From Pleodorina starrii (Eukaryota; Chlorophyta; Chlorophyceae; Chlamydomonadales; Volvocaceae), in assembly GCA_030267565.1 (NCBI GenBank), contig BRXU01000001.1:2108001-2172000 (forward strand): DNA of 64,000 nt. The letters are read 5' to 3'. Positions 10,362 to 22,000 of the stretch are shown here, piece after piece (position 1 is the first letter of the stretch; each line of letters begins with the position of its first letter). The position numbers were made by a program, and so were the translations under genes. The notes beneath the pieces were generated by a model, which was given only the letters and a program-made list of their open reading frames with translations, searched no databases and had not been told where the DNA came from.

Positions 10362-13300
10362 ATGCAGCGTAGCTTCCAACACCAATCAAGACGCCAGGCC
10401 ACGAGCTGCGGTCTGTCGCGGTTTCATGATGTCAGCTGTCGCGTGGCCCGGAGAGAATTTCAGCCGTTCGCAAGCTCCCGACCGACCCAGAATTTTTGCG
10501 GGACGGACAGTAACACAACACCTGGAACAAACACATCTGATGCCACTCCCACGACCAGCATCGCCGGCAGCACCCGTTCCACTACCCGGCGGGAGGTCCT
10601 GGGCGCCGCGGCAGCGCTGCTGTCCGCCGTGCCCTCCCTCGAGAACCGCCCAGCTCAGGCAGCGGCGCTCAGTTTGGATTCCGCGGCGGTAGCAGCAGCG
10701 GCTGTTGGCGCTGCTGCGCCCCTCGCGCTTGGCGCCGTGGAGCGAATCGACCTGGCCCCCGGCCTCAACATCAGCCGGGTGGGTCGTGGCTCGTGGGTGG
10801 GGTTGTTGGTATGTTGGGCCCCGCTGCCCGCCACGCCCGGCAGGCGGCAGCGCACGTTCCACCATCGACCATGTGCTAGCCAGCCTGACGCCTAGCAAGC
10901 CCTGGACGGCTGCGGGGGCGGGTGGGTCGGGCGAACCTCGCTCGGCCCCGCCCAGCCACACCCCCTCAACTCTGCCCGGGGGGGCCACGGCACAGGCGCG
11001 GCTCCGCGCAATGCGCTGTCACTTTTACTGTCGCTGTCATCCCGGCGCACTGCCCTGCCCTGCCGCGTTCGGCCGCCCACCCAAGCCCTCGGCCGCCAGC
11101 CTGTCCTCTGGTTCCTTCTCTGCGGCTCTTCTCTCTTAACTCCCCCCCTTGCTAGCGCCACGGTTGAAGGCAAGACCGCCAGTACCCCTTGAGAAGCCCT
11201 GTCACGCCTCGTAGTGTTCCCCGCGAATGCCCCAGCCACCGCCGCTGCCGCTGCTGCTGCAACCGACCCACGGGTCTGTGCCTAGACCCGTCAGTCCCGC
11301 CCCGCCCCGCCCCGTCAGCTTGCCCATTCGGCACTGTTTGCTCTCCTCTATCCACCCGCCCCGAACCGCCGCGCCCGCTGGTCACTCGTGTGCATGTGGG
11401 CAGGTGGTCAAGGGCTGTTGGCAACTGAGCGGCGGCCACAGGTGCGACTACCCGCCCCTCCACCCACCCCCCTCCACCCGCCCCTCCACCCGCCTCTCCC
11501 CCATGCGAGTCCGTTGCCAATTCGTCGCCGCGTCGTCGGCTCGTGTTTCATACCACCACCAAAGTGTGCTGCGTGGATGACAGCCGGGAGCCCGCATCAA
11601 AAAGGCGCCCGTGCCGCTGCCGCTCCTAGCACCGGTACCCCCTGCCACGTCAGAAGATCCGTGCTTGCACCCCAGAGGTGCATCCCATGGGTCCAGTTGT
11701 CCAGTCGGCGCGGGCTGAGCAGCAGGGCAGGTCCCCGCGTGTGTGCGTGTGCGTCCGTCCCGACGCATGTGCCAAAGGGCCCTCACAAAGTGAAGGAGTC
11801 CAGGGAGCCTTCACACGAAGGCGCTGCGAAAAGAGCGGACTTGCACGGATCTTCTCCCTCGTAGATCAACTCCCTCCCTGGTGTGATCGTGTGGTCGGTC
11901 GGCACTCGGCAGGGGCGACCGCGAGTCGGACCGGACGAGCGGCCAGGCGGCGGTGGAGGACTTTGCCAAGTTTGCGGCGGCGGGAATCACCACCTTTGAC
12001 GCGGGTGAGGGGCGGGTCGGGGTCGGGGTCGGGGTTGGGGTTGGGGTGGGGCACGGGCTCGGGCTGGCAAGCCGCCGAGCAAGCGAGGGCGCTACGCTCT
12101 AAACGGATGGCGTGGCCGTGGCGAGGGGAGAGGTGTTGTTGGGGTGAGGCGCGGGGTTTGTGCGCGTGGGTCGTCGGGCGAGGGGGGGGGTTTATTGCGA
12201 TCCCCCCCCCCTCGCCTACCTCCCTGCGGCTCGTCCTGCTCAACACCGTCCCACCGCCCCAACTGACCTCGGGACTGTTGTCCCCGCCTTGCCCCCGGCC
12301 CTCCCCCCCCCGGCCTCAGCCGACCACTACGGCCCCGCGGAGGCGCTCATCGGCCGCTACCTGGCTTCCAGTCCCGACCGCCGGCCGCCAAACACACAGG
12401 TGCGCTTGCGATGGTGCGATCGCTCGCACTGCCTCCTCCCCACCGCTGCGGTTTCATGTCAGCTCATTACAGTAACCCCCCGCCCTTTGCCGTGAGGTAA
12501 CGCGGCACGCAGGGGGGGAACATCACCACAACCACTACCACCACCACCACCACCACCACCACCACAATCAAGAACACGCGCCGTCAAGCCCAGGAATGGC
12601 AAACCCTTGAGCCAAACCGCGCCACCTTTGGATATCCATTTTTCATCAAGTAACCCCAACGTGCCCCCCCTCCCCTCCGCCCCACCGCCCGTCAGGTGCT
12701 GACCAAGTACTGCGTCTTCAGCCGGAGGGACATGGCCGGGATCAACAAGGACGCAGTACGGCAGGTAACGGCTACGCGACGGCGGCGGCGGCGGGGGCCG
12801 CCACTCGGCGGGAGAGTTGCGGCACCAGAACCGGGTTGTTGTTGTTTTCCCTTCCTGTCCCTTCCCCTCCCTTCCATGAGTCCAGAGGGGGGTCAAGGCC
12901 CGGGGGCATCGCCGGTGACCCGGACGAGTCACCGGCAGTGGCATCGCCGATGCTTACTGTTGGCCGGTCACGTTGACCGTTGACAGTTGCACGGGCAGTT
13001 GCTGCCAACTGTAACGGTCTAACGGATGGGGTTCGTGCGTGCTCTCACGTCCCAACTTCAAACTCGCGAGCACCGCCCGCGGATCAAATGTGATGAGGGG
13101 CCTAATTTGGCGCTGACGCGGCTGGTTCGGGTGCCCGGTCCGCCGTTTGGTTTCTTGTGTTAGTGCCCTCAAGTCACCCGCCCAAGCCTCCCGCTCACCC
13201 CTTCAGTTCCTCTGCGCCCGCCGTCTCAAAGCGGTACGGCAACAAAACTCGACAGCGCCAGCGAACTCCGGACACTGGCCGCTCGCCCCACCTCAATCGT

Positions 13301-15908
13301 CTTCTCCCGCCCTTTTATACCCCCTGCGCTCCCGCCCGCCCGCCATCTTCCGCCCGCCACTCCGCCCGCCATTCCTGCGCGCGCCGGCCCCACCAGGCCG
13401 TGAACCTGTCCCGCAGTCGGTTGGGAGTTGACAGCGTGGATCTCATGCAGTACTACTGGGGCGACTACGACATCAACAGGTACGGCACCGCATGCCCACG
13501 CTCACCCGCGCACCTCACCCCCCCCGTAATACCGCTGGATCTCCCCCCTCGCTGGCACATCCTCCCCGCGGGCGCAGCAGCAGCAGCAGCAGCAGGTGCT
13601 ACGAGGACGGTGGGCCGGCGACGGCGGCAGCGGCTCCGCCGCCGGCGGCGCTGCCGCCGCCGGCTTCGCCGCCCCATTGTTCGTTGTCGCCTGTTAATTC
13701 GTTACCCGCTTACACGGCCCTCCTCCCGCCCTCCCCTCCCCTCCCCTCCTCCCCTCCACGCGCCGCCGCCCCCTTGCCTCTCTCGCCGAGTGGTGGTGGC
13801 AGGTACGTGGACGGCGCTCTGTACCTGTCAGAGCTGGTTTCGGAGGGTCTGGTGCGTCACGTGGGGGTCACCAACTTTGACGTGCCGCGAATGGAGGCCA
13901 TGACACGCGCCGGGGTGACCATCGCATCCAACCAGGTACGGCATGCCGTATGCAGTACAGTACGGCACAGTGCCATCGGTCGGGCGCAGTCTGCAGTCTG
14001 TAGTCGACGGTAGTCGGCTCGTGCCGCCGACTGCGCGTCCCCCTGCGCGCCACCGCCCCCCTAAGCCCCCTCCGAACAACACCACCCTACTGCCCCACCC
14101 TGCTGGCTTGGCTCTCTCACCCTCCCCCCCTCCCCCGCCGCCGCGTATCTTGTTTCTTACCCAGCCGCTACGCCTCCAATGAGGCCCAATGATGGTTCCC
14201 TCGCTGCGCTTCTGGGTATATTCTTTTGCGGCCCCGAAACCAACCTCCGCCCCCGCCCCCGCCGCTAACGCCGTCTCCGTCTCCGCTGCGGTATATTCTT
14301 TTTACCCCGTCCCATCCCCCATCCCCCGTCCCCGTCCCCGCCCCCGCCCCCCCGCCCTCCACAGCTGCAGTACTCGCTGCTCGACCGCCGTCCCGAGAAC
14401 GGCATGACCCAGTTCTGCGCCGCCAACGGGATCGCGCTGTTGCCGTACGGTGTACTGGCGGGCGGCTTCCTGTCGGACAAGTACCTGGGTGTGCCGGTCA
14501 ACAAGTGAGTGCGGGGCTCTCTGCCACAGGGTGCCCTATTATAAAGCCCGGTGCGGTGCGGTGAGGTGGGGTGCGGTGCGGTGCGCATTGAGAGCGGACG
14601 GCTGAGTGCTGTTTGATGCTGCCTCGGGGTTATAAAGAAAACATCGCAGCGGAGAAGGAGACGGCGTTAGCGAACGGACCCAGAACCCAGCAATACCTCG
14701 AATGCCTTGGATGCTGCCTCGGGGTTGTGAGCACGGGAGTGCCCGACGGTGCCTCCCGAGGGGTGAGGGGGGAGGGGGAGGGGGCTGCGGAGCCGCTGGC
14801 TGGTCGCGACTCGCGGTGCCGGTGCCGGGCCGGGGGTGTCTCAGCCGATTTCCCTATAGATTGCGCTCTGTTCCCCTACAAAGAGGTCCAACTCACCTCG
14901 CCTCACCTCTCAGCTCCCACCCGGCGCACCGCCACCCGCTGCCCCCCCACCTTCACTTTCAACACACACACACACGCCACCCCCAACCCCCAACCCCAAC
15001 CCCCAACCCCAACCCCCAACCCCCCAACCCGGCCCCAGGGTCAATGTCGACACCTCCAGCAAGGGCAAGTACGCGCGGGTCATCATGGCGGTTGGCGGTT
15101 GGGACTGGTTTCAGAGCCTGCTGCAGGTCTTGGCGGGTGTGGCTCGCAAGTACGACACCACCGTATCCAACGTGGCGGCCCGCTGGGTGATGGATAGGCC
15201 GGGAGTGGCGGCGGTCATTCTGGGGGCGCGGAACGCGGACCACGTGCAGGTAGGGCGCGGGTGGTGGTGGGGGGGGGGGGCAAGGGGAGTCGGGGTAGAG
15301 GTCTAGAAAGCAGGAGACGCGAAGCGCTGAGGGGGTGGGAGTTTAGTTCAGAGGCTGCTGCGGGATGCGGGATGCGGGATGCGGGAGCCACCCCGGGGGA
15401 GGCAGGCAGGTAGGGGGGTAGGGAGGAAGGTAGGGAGGGAGGGAGGTACCGGTATGTGTTGGACGCTGGGGCAGGAGGAGGACACTCCCTGGTGCTGTCG
15501 GCACTTCCTCCTCTCTCCCCCGGTGCTCGGGTCAGCTGGGCGCAGCCTCCTCCGCCTCCTCCTCCTCCGCCTTCTCCTCCTCCTCCTCCTCCTCCTCATG
15601 CTCCTCCTCCTCCTCCGCCTCCTCCTCCTCCTCCGCCTCCTCATGCTCCTCTACAAGTCCGCACGCGACTGGTGTTCAAACACTGCCCCAAGCTCCAGAA
15701 CCACACCTGCCAGTGGCCCGCTCCCCCTCCCCTCGTCCCGGGGCCGTTTTCTTTTACTCCCCACAAATACACACACACTCAGGACCACGTGCGGCTGTTC
15801 AGCTTCCGACTGGACGAGCAAGATCTGGGCGCAATCGAGGAGGTCCTGGCGCGGGGCCGCAGGCCGCAGAGCGACTGCTACAGCTGGGAGCGTGGCGGCG
15901 AGTGGTGA
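10362..15908 (+). CDS. Plastid-targeted aldo/keto reductase
   Basis: Ten exons: 10362-10778, 11404-11441, 11913-12004, 12320-12399, 12696-12764, 13397-13479, 13803-13935, 14365-14504, 15039-15249, 15783-15908. They give 462 aa and every junction keeps phase. The first 110 residues look like a transit peptide followed by a twin-arginine-type signal (TRREVLGAAAALL, then Ala-X-Ala near AQAAA), so thylakoid lumen delivery is plausible. The enzyme core shows VVKGCWQLSGGHR, FDAADHYGPAE with the conserved Asp and Tyr, VLTKYCVF with the Lys, HVGVTNFD, ASNQLQYSLLDRR and the cofactor motif ILGARNADHVQ. The usual catalytic His strand reads DLMQYYWGDYD, with Tyr in place of His, as in related plant proteins. 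NAD(P)H-dependent carbonyl reduction is the family reaction; the substrate is unknown. Confidence 0.9.
14258..14308 (-). repeat. 44-nt dispersed element, copy B (intronic, inverted)
   Basis: Read on the minus strand this matches copy A at 7696-7745 over about 44 nt with a single visible difference, through TACCGCAGCGGAGACGGAGA and CGGCGTTAGCG. It sits in intron 7 of the aldo/keto reductase gene, in antisense to the host transcript. Confidence 0.7.
14629..14677 (+). repeat. 44-nt dispersed element, copy C (intronic, diverged)
   Basis: TATAAAGAAAACATCGCAGC followed by GGAGAAGGAGACGGCGTTAG and CGAACGG matches copy A with several substitutions. It lies in intron 8 of the aldo/keto reductase gene, sense orientation. 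Confidence 0.6.
15545..15652 (+). repeat. (CTC)n-type trinucleotide repeat in an intron
   Basis: An imperfect run of CTC/CGC triplets fills part of the last intron of the aldo/keto reductase gene. It creates meaningless open frames of poly-Pro, poly-Leu or poly-Arg on both strands. Confidence 0.85.
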
Positions 15909-16510
15909 GCTGGTGACGCGACACACACCAGACGTCATGAGGGGACCCGGCCGGGCCGGGCCGAGCCGAGCGGGGGCACTCCGCGCACAAGCCTGGCCTG
16001 GCCTGGTGACTGGACTGGCCTCGTCGCCGGTTCGATCCGGGCTGGCGGCGCAAAGCGAGCGGGCGTGCGATTTTGCAATCAGCCAGGAAGTGGTGCGGCT
16101 GCCAGCCGTCGCGCATCCCTTCACGGAGGGCAGTGGTGGTCGGGGTGGTGGTTGTTAGCGATGGACAGGTGGTATTTCCGGTGTTTCCCGGTAGTTTTCG
16201 ATGTTTTTTCCGGTACATCATTCCGTATTCGGTACATGATACCGTACGATGCCGTGCAGTGCTGGGCAAGTCGTGACTCCAACCTTGCGTCCTTTGTCGG
16301 ATGCACCGCACAGCGCGCCCTCCGTCGATTTCGCCGCCACCGATGTCACGGGCAACTGCGTTCTATATGTGATTGTCGTACGCTCGCGACGGGGCCGGCC
16401 GTACACTTTGGACGCCGCTGCGCACGGCTGCCGCCGCCGCCGCCGCCCCACATGCTGCCTGGCTGGCTGCCACTGGGGTGGCGGCTGGGGCGTTGGGGCA
16501 GGGCACGGCT

Positions 16511-16536
16511 TGTAACCCTGGCGCGCTGGCTTGTAA
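16511..16536 (+). terminator. Two TGTAA poly(A) signals of the aldo/keto reductase gene
   Basis: TGTAA occurs at 16511-16515 and 16532-16536, about 600 nt after the stop codon. They are the first good candidates on this strand. Confidence 0.4.
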
Positions 16537-18149
16537 TCCCAATCGCGCACGCAGCGCCGGACTGCACCTCCGCACTGCGCGCCCAAACATCCACCCTCGA
16601 GCCTCCACCTCCGCCTCCACCTGGCCCTGTCATTCCATCCTCGCGGCGGCGAAATGCTGGGCGGCCAGGAGCGGCCCTTGGCGTTCGGCGTTCTGCACGC
16701 GAGTCGCGCCCACCACCTCCTGGCCCGGGGGGGGGTGTCTCTCCACCCTCCCAAACGGATCTGGAGCTCATGTTTCGTCGCGACCACAACAACATGCGCT
16801 GCCGGCAGCTGCACGGCTGCACACCCGTGGCTGGGGGCTGGGGTCGGCCTCAGACCCTCAGACTCTCAAGAGTCGAGCCCAGGCCGAGCGTTGCTCCTCC
16901 TCTGATCTGGTGATCTGACCTGTGTGCCGCTGTGAGGTCTGGTGTGATCCTCCACCAGTCCACGGCCACGTTTGGGGCCCCTGCGAGCCACCGCATGTTG
17001 CGGTAGGCCCCACGGTGCAGAGCCGTGGTGGGGTTTGGGGTTTGGGAGGGTTAGACCACCTCACTATGCGGCAGTATGCGCTAATAGCCTCACTACCGGT
17101 TTGCGCCCCTCTTCCTCCGCCGCTCACAGCTTCCCGAGGGACCGGGAGGGGCGGTGGCGGTCCGAGGGCTGGCGGGACGCTCGCTGCCCGCCGCCCCCTG
17201 GCATGTGCAGGGTGCGGGGCGACTTTGTCGCAACTCGCCAAAATACGACGTCGTCAAACTCGCCATCAATCTCGCCAATGAGGCCCGATTGGCGACTTGG
17301 CGAGAATGTCAGTCGTACTGTCGTACATCTACTTATCGGCGTGCGGAATTCTTGCCAAACTGCCAAACTCGCGCGTGACTATTACAGGCTGCTGACTTTA
17401 ACATAGAATCGTGTCTCGGTGTCTCGGTGCCTTGCTGTCTGGAGGCATATTCTCCTGGCCAATGGTCATCATCATGTATTCCGGTTGTCCGACTCGTTCG
17501 CAAACATGGGTTTGCAATGCTTCAGAGGCTTGTTTTGTTACGGATGTGTACAGAATGCTTGAAAGCCATGTAAAATGAGGGCTGTGGGGTGAACAAACGA
17601 AAAAACGCGGGTTCCGTACATGTTGTACGGTCGTCAAAAGTCGTCGAAGTCGCCAAAGTCGCCAAGGGGTAAGTCGTCATCGCCATTCGAAAATTAAGTC
17701 GCCCCATTCCCTGGGCATGTGCGCAAGATGTCAAGTACGGTAAGCCTAGCCAGTCAGCCGACCCAGCTGGAAGCTGGAGGCCGGAAGGCTGGAAGGCGGG
17801 CATCGCCTTCAGAGGCCTCTACCGAGCTCCCGCAGCGGTTTGAGTGCAGCGGAGCCAGGGGCGAGGAGCGACCAGCTCCATCAGCAGGGCTCGTCGCGTC
17901 GTCGGTCGCGTCCAATCGACATTTTCTTAATGCGATAGGATCATTGGCTGAGGCAGTTGTGGTGCGGGTTCGGTTTGCGGAGTTTCCGGAAGTGGCCAGG
18001 AGTGCCCCCCCAGGAGGTCCACTGAAAGGTTGGCGGGAGTGAGCCGGCACGGAGAATGCAGCGGGAGTCGGCCGATTCGGCGGGCTCACCGAGGGCAGGC
18101 GTGTTGTGTGTCTCGGGGGTTGATTGTGGAAGTTGGGCGCACAGGCCTG

Positions 18150-18275
18150 CCGGTTGGCATTTTCTACAACTTGTATTGCCGTTTGCCGTTTGGCATCCTC
18201 TACAATTCGTGTTGCCGCTTGGCATCCACTACAACTCTTTTTGCCGCTTGGCATCCACTACAACACGGTACTGCC
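18150..18275 (+). repeat. Minisatellite, about 29-nt unit, four copies
   Basis: Degenerate units follow one another, each with TTGGCATCC(A/T)CTACAA and ending TTGCCG. The two rightmost units are nearly identical. No coding role is apparent. Confidence 0.75.
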
Positions 18276-18705
18276 GCCGCGTGAGCAACGCTTGGCCGTA
18301 TCCGAGGCTTCCAATTTCACCTACGCTGACGATTAGGTCGGCATGCGGTCATGCGACGGAAAGAATGCAAATGGATCGGTACTGAGCGTCGTCACGGCCC
18401 TTACGTCGGCGGCGGCGAGTGGCTTCGATCTTGAGGCGAAATAGAAATTTTCAAAACGCCGCCCAATGCAGCAAATTGTTGCAGTAGCATTACAAGTGAA
18501 AGGTTGCCAGCGGAGTGCAAAAACGGCTCGCAGAGGACGCCCTGTATACGAAAAGGTCTTGCCCGCTTGGTTGGCCACGCAAATTGCGACAGGAAGCTTA
18601 CTTTCAACACAGATAATTTGTTGAAAGGACAATTGAAGATTTTTGCGCATTCAACAGCCGGTAGGAAGCGAATATTTTAAATCATCATCATCAGGATACA
18701 TCGTA

Positions 18706-18712
18706 GTCATAA
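18706..18712 (+). repeat. Left target-site duplication of the KDZ transposon
   Basis: GTCATAA abuts the left inverted repeat and recurs directly after the right one at 29386-29392. An 8-bp duplication with one mismatch is also possible. Confidence 0.75.
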
Positions 18713-18834
18713 CAGCTAGGTCACCCGGTAAGCAATGCCGATATAAACGGTATGATGATTGTGGCAGGATACAGATTTTAACGGCATACGACCACACTTT
18801 GACCAGAATTACGGCGAACACGGAAGCACATTTT
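18713..18834 (+). repeat. Left terminal inverted repeat (122 bp)
   Basis: Starts CAGCTAGGTCACCCGGTAAG and ends CGGAAGCACATTTT. It matches the reverse complement of 29264-29385 at 119 of 122 positions. Weaker similarity continues inward, with ACAACAGTA and TTCGGTAT shared. Confidence 0.95.
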
Positions 18835-19063
18835 CAGTCAGTTTATACAACAGTATTCGGTATAGCATTTATTTGGAATACAAGCATTTGCAATTGCCAG
18901 ATAGTGCATGTAACCAAAGGGTTCCCCGGCCGCATTGACCTGACTTTTTGACAGCGCTTTCGTCTAATGCCAACACTGGCATGCGTTGACCGCCTCGTAG
19001 GCCTGACTATGGTTGACCGGTGATGGTGCACGAAGTCGAGAACGTAGAAGAAAGCTTCAGACG

Positions 19064-22000
19064 ATGGCTTCAGAACAACTTTCCAACGCAGTCATTAGAA
19101 GCTTTCGAAGCAAGGCCTCTTGCTCTACATACTATGGAACGCATAATAGGTCTGTGAATTTCCAGCGGAACAAGGAGAACTTCGTGTACTCCGTGGTCGA
19201 CGTCGCACACCGGGGCGTCGCGTTCCTGCGGGGGCAGGTGCGTGCGCGCGCGTGCCAGTGATGCACAAGTACTGGTCAGGGGTTATAATGTGAGAAATGG
19301 GCCTGGATATGCCCCATACACATAATTGGCCCAAGTACCCAGCAGCAACCCTAATGCCTCAACCCCCGCGCCAACCCCAACCCTCATCCAACCCTATCCC
19401 CACCCCGATTCCCCGCGAACCCTAAGCCCACCCCCCGATGCCCCATTCCTTTTGACTTGGTCCAGGGGGAGCGCGCTGGCCAGAGCCCCCAAGCTTTCCA
19501 GGAAGCCCTCGACACGGCATTTGAGGAGGTCCTGGCAGCAGGCAACTTGCCAAATGAGCGTGCTAGGGAAGCTTGCAGGGCAGACTTCCAACAAGTCGCA
19601 AAGTGGGTTGGCCTGGCAGATGTCATCCAGGACCACGTACTGGCCACCAGCAGGTGGGTTCTACTGGGCAGGGTGAACAAGACACCCAACCTCGTGTACA
19701 TGTGTGCCCTGTCCCGACCGAAACACGGTTCTTTGTGCAGAGATCTCGAGGTTCCGGCGCAGTGCGTTGCAGTGGAGTCCGAAGAAGGCCCTCGCTTGCG
19801 CACCGGCCAAGAGATTTGGGACCTGCACATACAGCTGGGCCGGACGGCTGAGGCGATTGCGGACCCACTGTCTTCACGGAAACGGCGGGCTCCCACCCCC
19901 TTAGTCATGCGACTGAGGAGGGATCGGTGGAACGGCATGGTAAGCGTCTGGCAGCTTTGCAAGTGCCCCTCTTGTCGTTATGGTGGCGGTTTGACACTCA
20001 GTATTGGCATTATGGTACTGCAGAGCCTTGTGGAGTACATGACGGAGGAACTGCGCCAGGAGAACGACAGCACACGGCAGGCCCCTTTGCGACGTGGCGA
20101 GGATATGTGGTTCAATCCAGGTGCGATAAGCTGGGTCGTTGGGCGCGCTGGTACCCCTCGCTATGCATGGATCGTGCCATCGAAGGATGCATGTCCTGTG
20201 TTGTGTAGGGTCCCCGACCACGACTGATGCGGCGCCGCCCTCCATCGGCGACACTGGCGCCTTTTCGGCCCTTCCAGCGGCGACGCAGCCACAGGATCCG
20301 CAGTCGCGCCTGAGGCAGCAACAGTCCATTCCAGAGGAGGCCCGTCCGCCCGCTGTCGTAGCGGCGGCGGCCCGCCCATTAGAAAAGTTAAGCTGGGATT
20401 TCGCTGCGGTATGCGGCCAATGCAGCTACAGCAGCTATCTCAGCTGCCGACACAGCAGCCTCCGCAGCCGGGGCTGCTGCCGCCGTGCACCGACGGCGCT
20501 GGCCCACCCGCCGTCCTGGCCACCTGGCCGCCCGGCCGTCAGCCGCAGCCGCGGCCGCTGGAGGAGCTAGCGGCGCGCCACAGCCCCTCGGATCCACCTG
20601 CCGGGCTCGCCGCGCCGTCGTCGGCAACACTGTCACTGCAGCAACAGCCTCCCCTGCAGCCACCACCGCAACCGCAGCCGCAGCCGCTGGAGGAGCTAGT
20701 GGCTCGCCACAGCCCCTCGGATTCATCCGCCGGGCTCGCCGCGCCGTCGTCGGCGACGCTGTCACTGCAGCAACAGCCTCCCCCGCAGCCACCACCGCAG
20801 CCGCAGCCGCTGGAGGAGCTAGCAGCCGCTGGTTACCTTTCATTTCTACTCCGAGACGATGGTCCTGACGTGGACGGCAACGACTGGCCAGGTGGCCTCC
20901 CTGCCTTGCCGTGGGCGGTACCGTTAATGCAGCATCCTATTCAGCAGCCTACACCACCGACGCGCGCGAACGGTGCGGGTGCACCCGTCGACCTGGCAGC
21001 CTTGTCCCCGGCAACCCTGCTGCTGCAGCAGCAACCTCCTCAGCAGCCACCCCCCCTTGCAGGCGGTGGCCAGCTGGCAGCCGAGAACTCGCCGGCGGCC
21101 GGTGGCGAGCCGGCAGCGAGGACGGAGGTCGGCCCAGCCGCCGTTGCACCGGCTCAACAACAGGCAGACGTAGGATACCTTGATGAAGGGTTGGACGAGG
21201 AGTTGGCCGCGGAGGAGGAGTTGGCCACAGAGGCGGCGGCAGCGTCGCCAGGTCACGCCGATGACAACCTCCGTAAAACCATGGTCAAAGATGCGCTGGA
21301 TGTACTGAACAAGCAGCAAGGCATGAACTTCCTTCGCAAGCGTGTCTTGATGAGGTTCGTGTGGAAATACGACAGAGCGGCAGCTGAAGCTAACAGGCTG
21401 CCTGTGCAGCAGCCCCCTGCGTCCGACCTCGAGGCGAAACTCCTGGAAGCGGAGGAACGCAAGATCCAAACGAGGTGGTTCAGTGACCACAAGAAGAATA
21501 TGGAGGCTAAGAACCGCGTGACATCGATTGTGTGCCCGAAGTGCAACATCTTGACCCTCCAGCAGTCGGGCGCTTGCAATGGCGGCTGGAGCTTACAAGT
21601 GCTGGGAAGCTCGTTTATCAAACTGCAGCCGGAGGAGCTCTGCGGGCTGCAGGAAGTGATATTGGCCTTCACCCAGAAGCCCGAGGCCCGTCTCGCCCTT
21701 CTGCAGGCCGCGTAAGTACAGTATGGGCGATAGCTTGGCTGAGTCGTCGGAGTCATACACATGTAGCTTGACTTCACTGACTGTAACTCGTTCAACTGGG
21801 TTTTGCAGGGGTGGTGGTATCCGCCGGGCTGCAGGCACGGCCGGCACTACCCGACGAGACGCACTTCCTGTGGAGCAGGTGCGGCCTGTTGCGGGCCCAG
21901 CGCCACCACCGCGCCAACCGGTTGCAGCCGCGGGCCTGGTGGGAGCGGTCGCTGGGGCGGCGGCGGGCGTTGGGCTGCCGGTGCCATTACCGGGGGCTTT

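Larger units (their letters stand above)
15909..18705. other. 3' UTR and intergenic region left of the transposon
   Basis: No gene is supported. Possible poly(A) signals of the aldo/keto reductase are TGTAA at 16511-16515 and 16532-16536. A perfect 8-bp hairpin (TCGCCAAT, 8-nt loop, ATTGGCGA) lies at 17272-17295. A minisatellite lies at 18150-18275. From about 18.3 kb the sequence becomes clearly more AT-rich than the genic regions. Confidence 0.5.

Noticed and set aside
15348..15644. Arg-rich frame on the minus strand
   Set aside because: It is a translation of the (CTC)n simple repeat in an intron.
16015..16060. GGTTCGATCC resembling a tRNA T-arm
   Set aside because: The flanking bases do not form a proper 5-bp T-stem, and no matching acceptor, D or anticodon arms are found.
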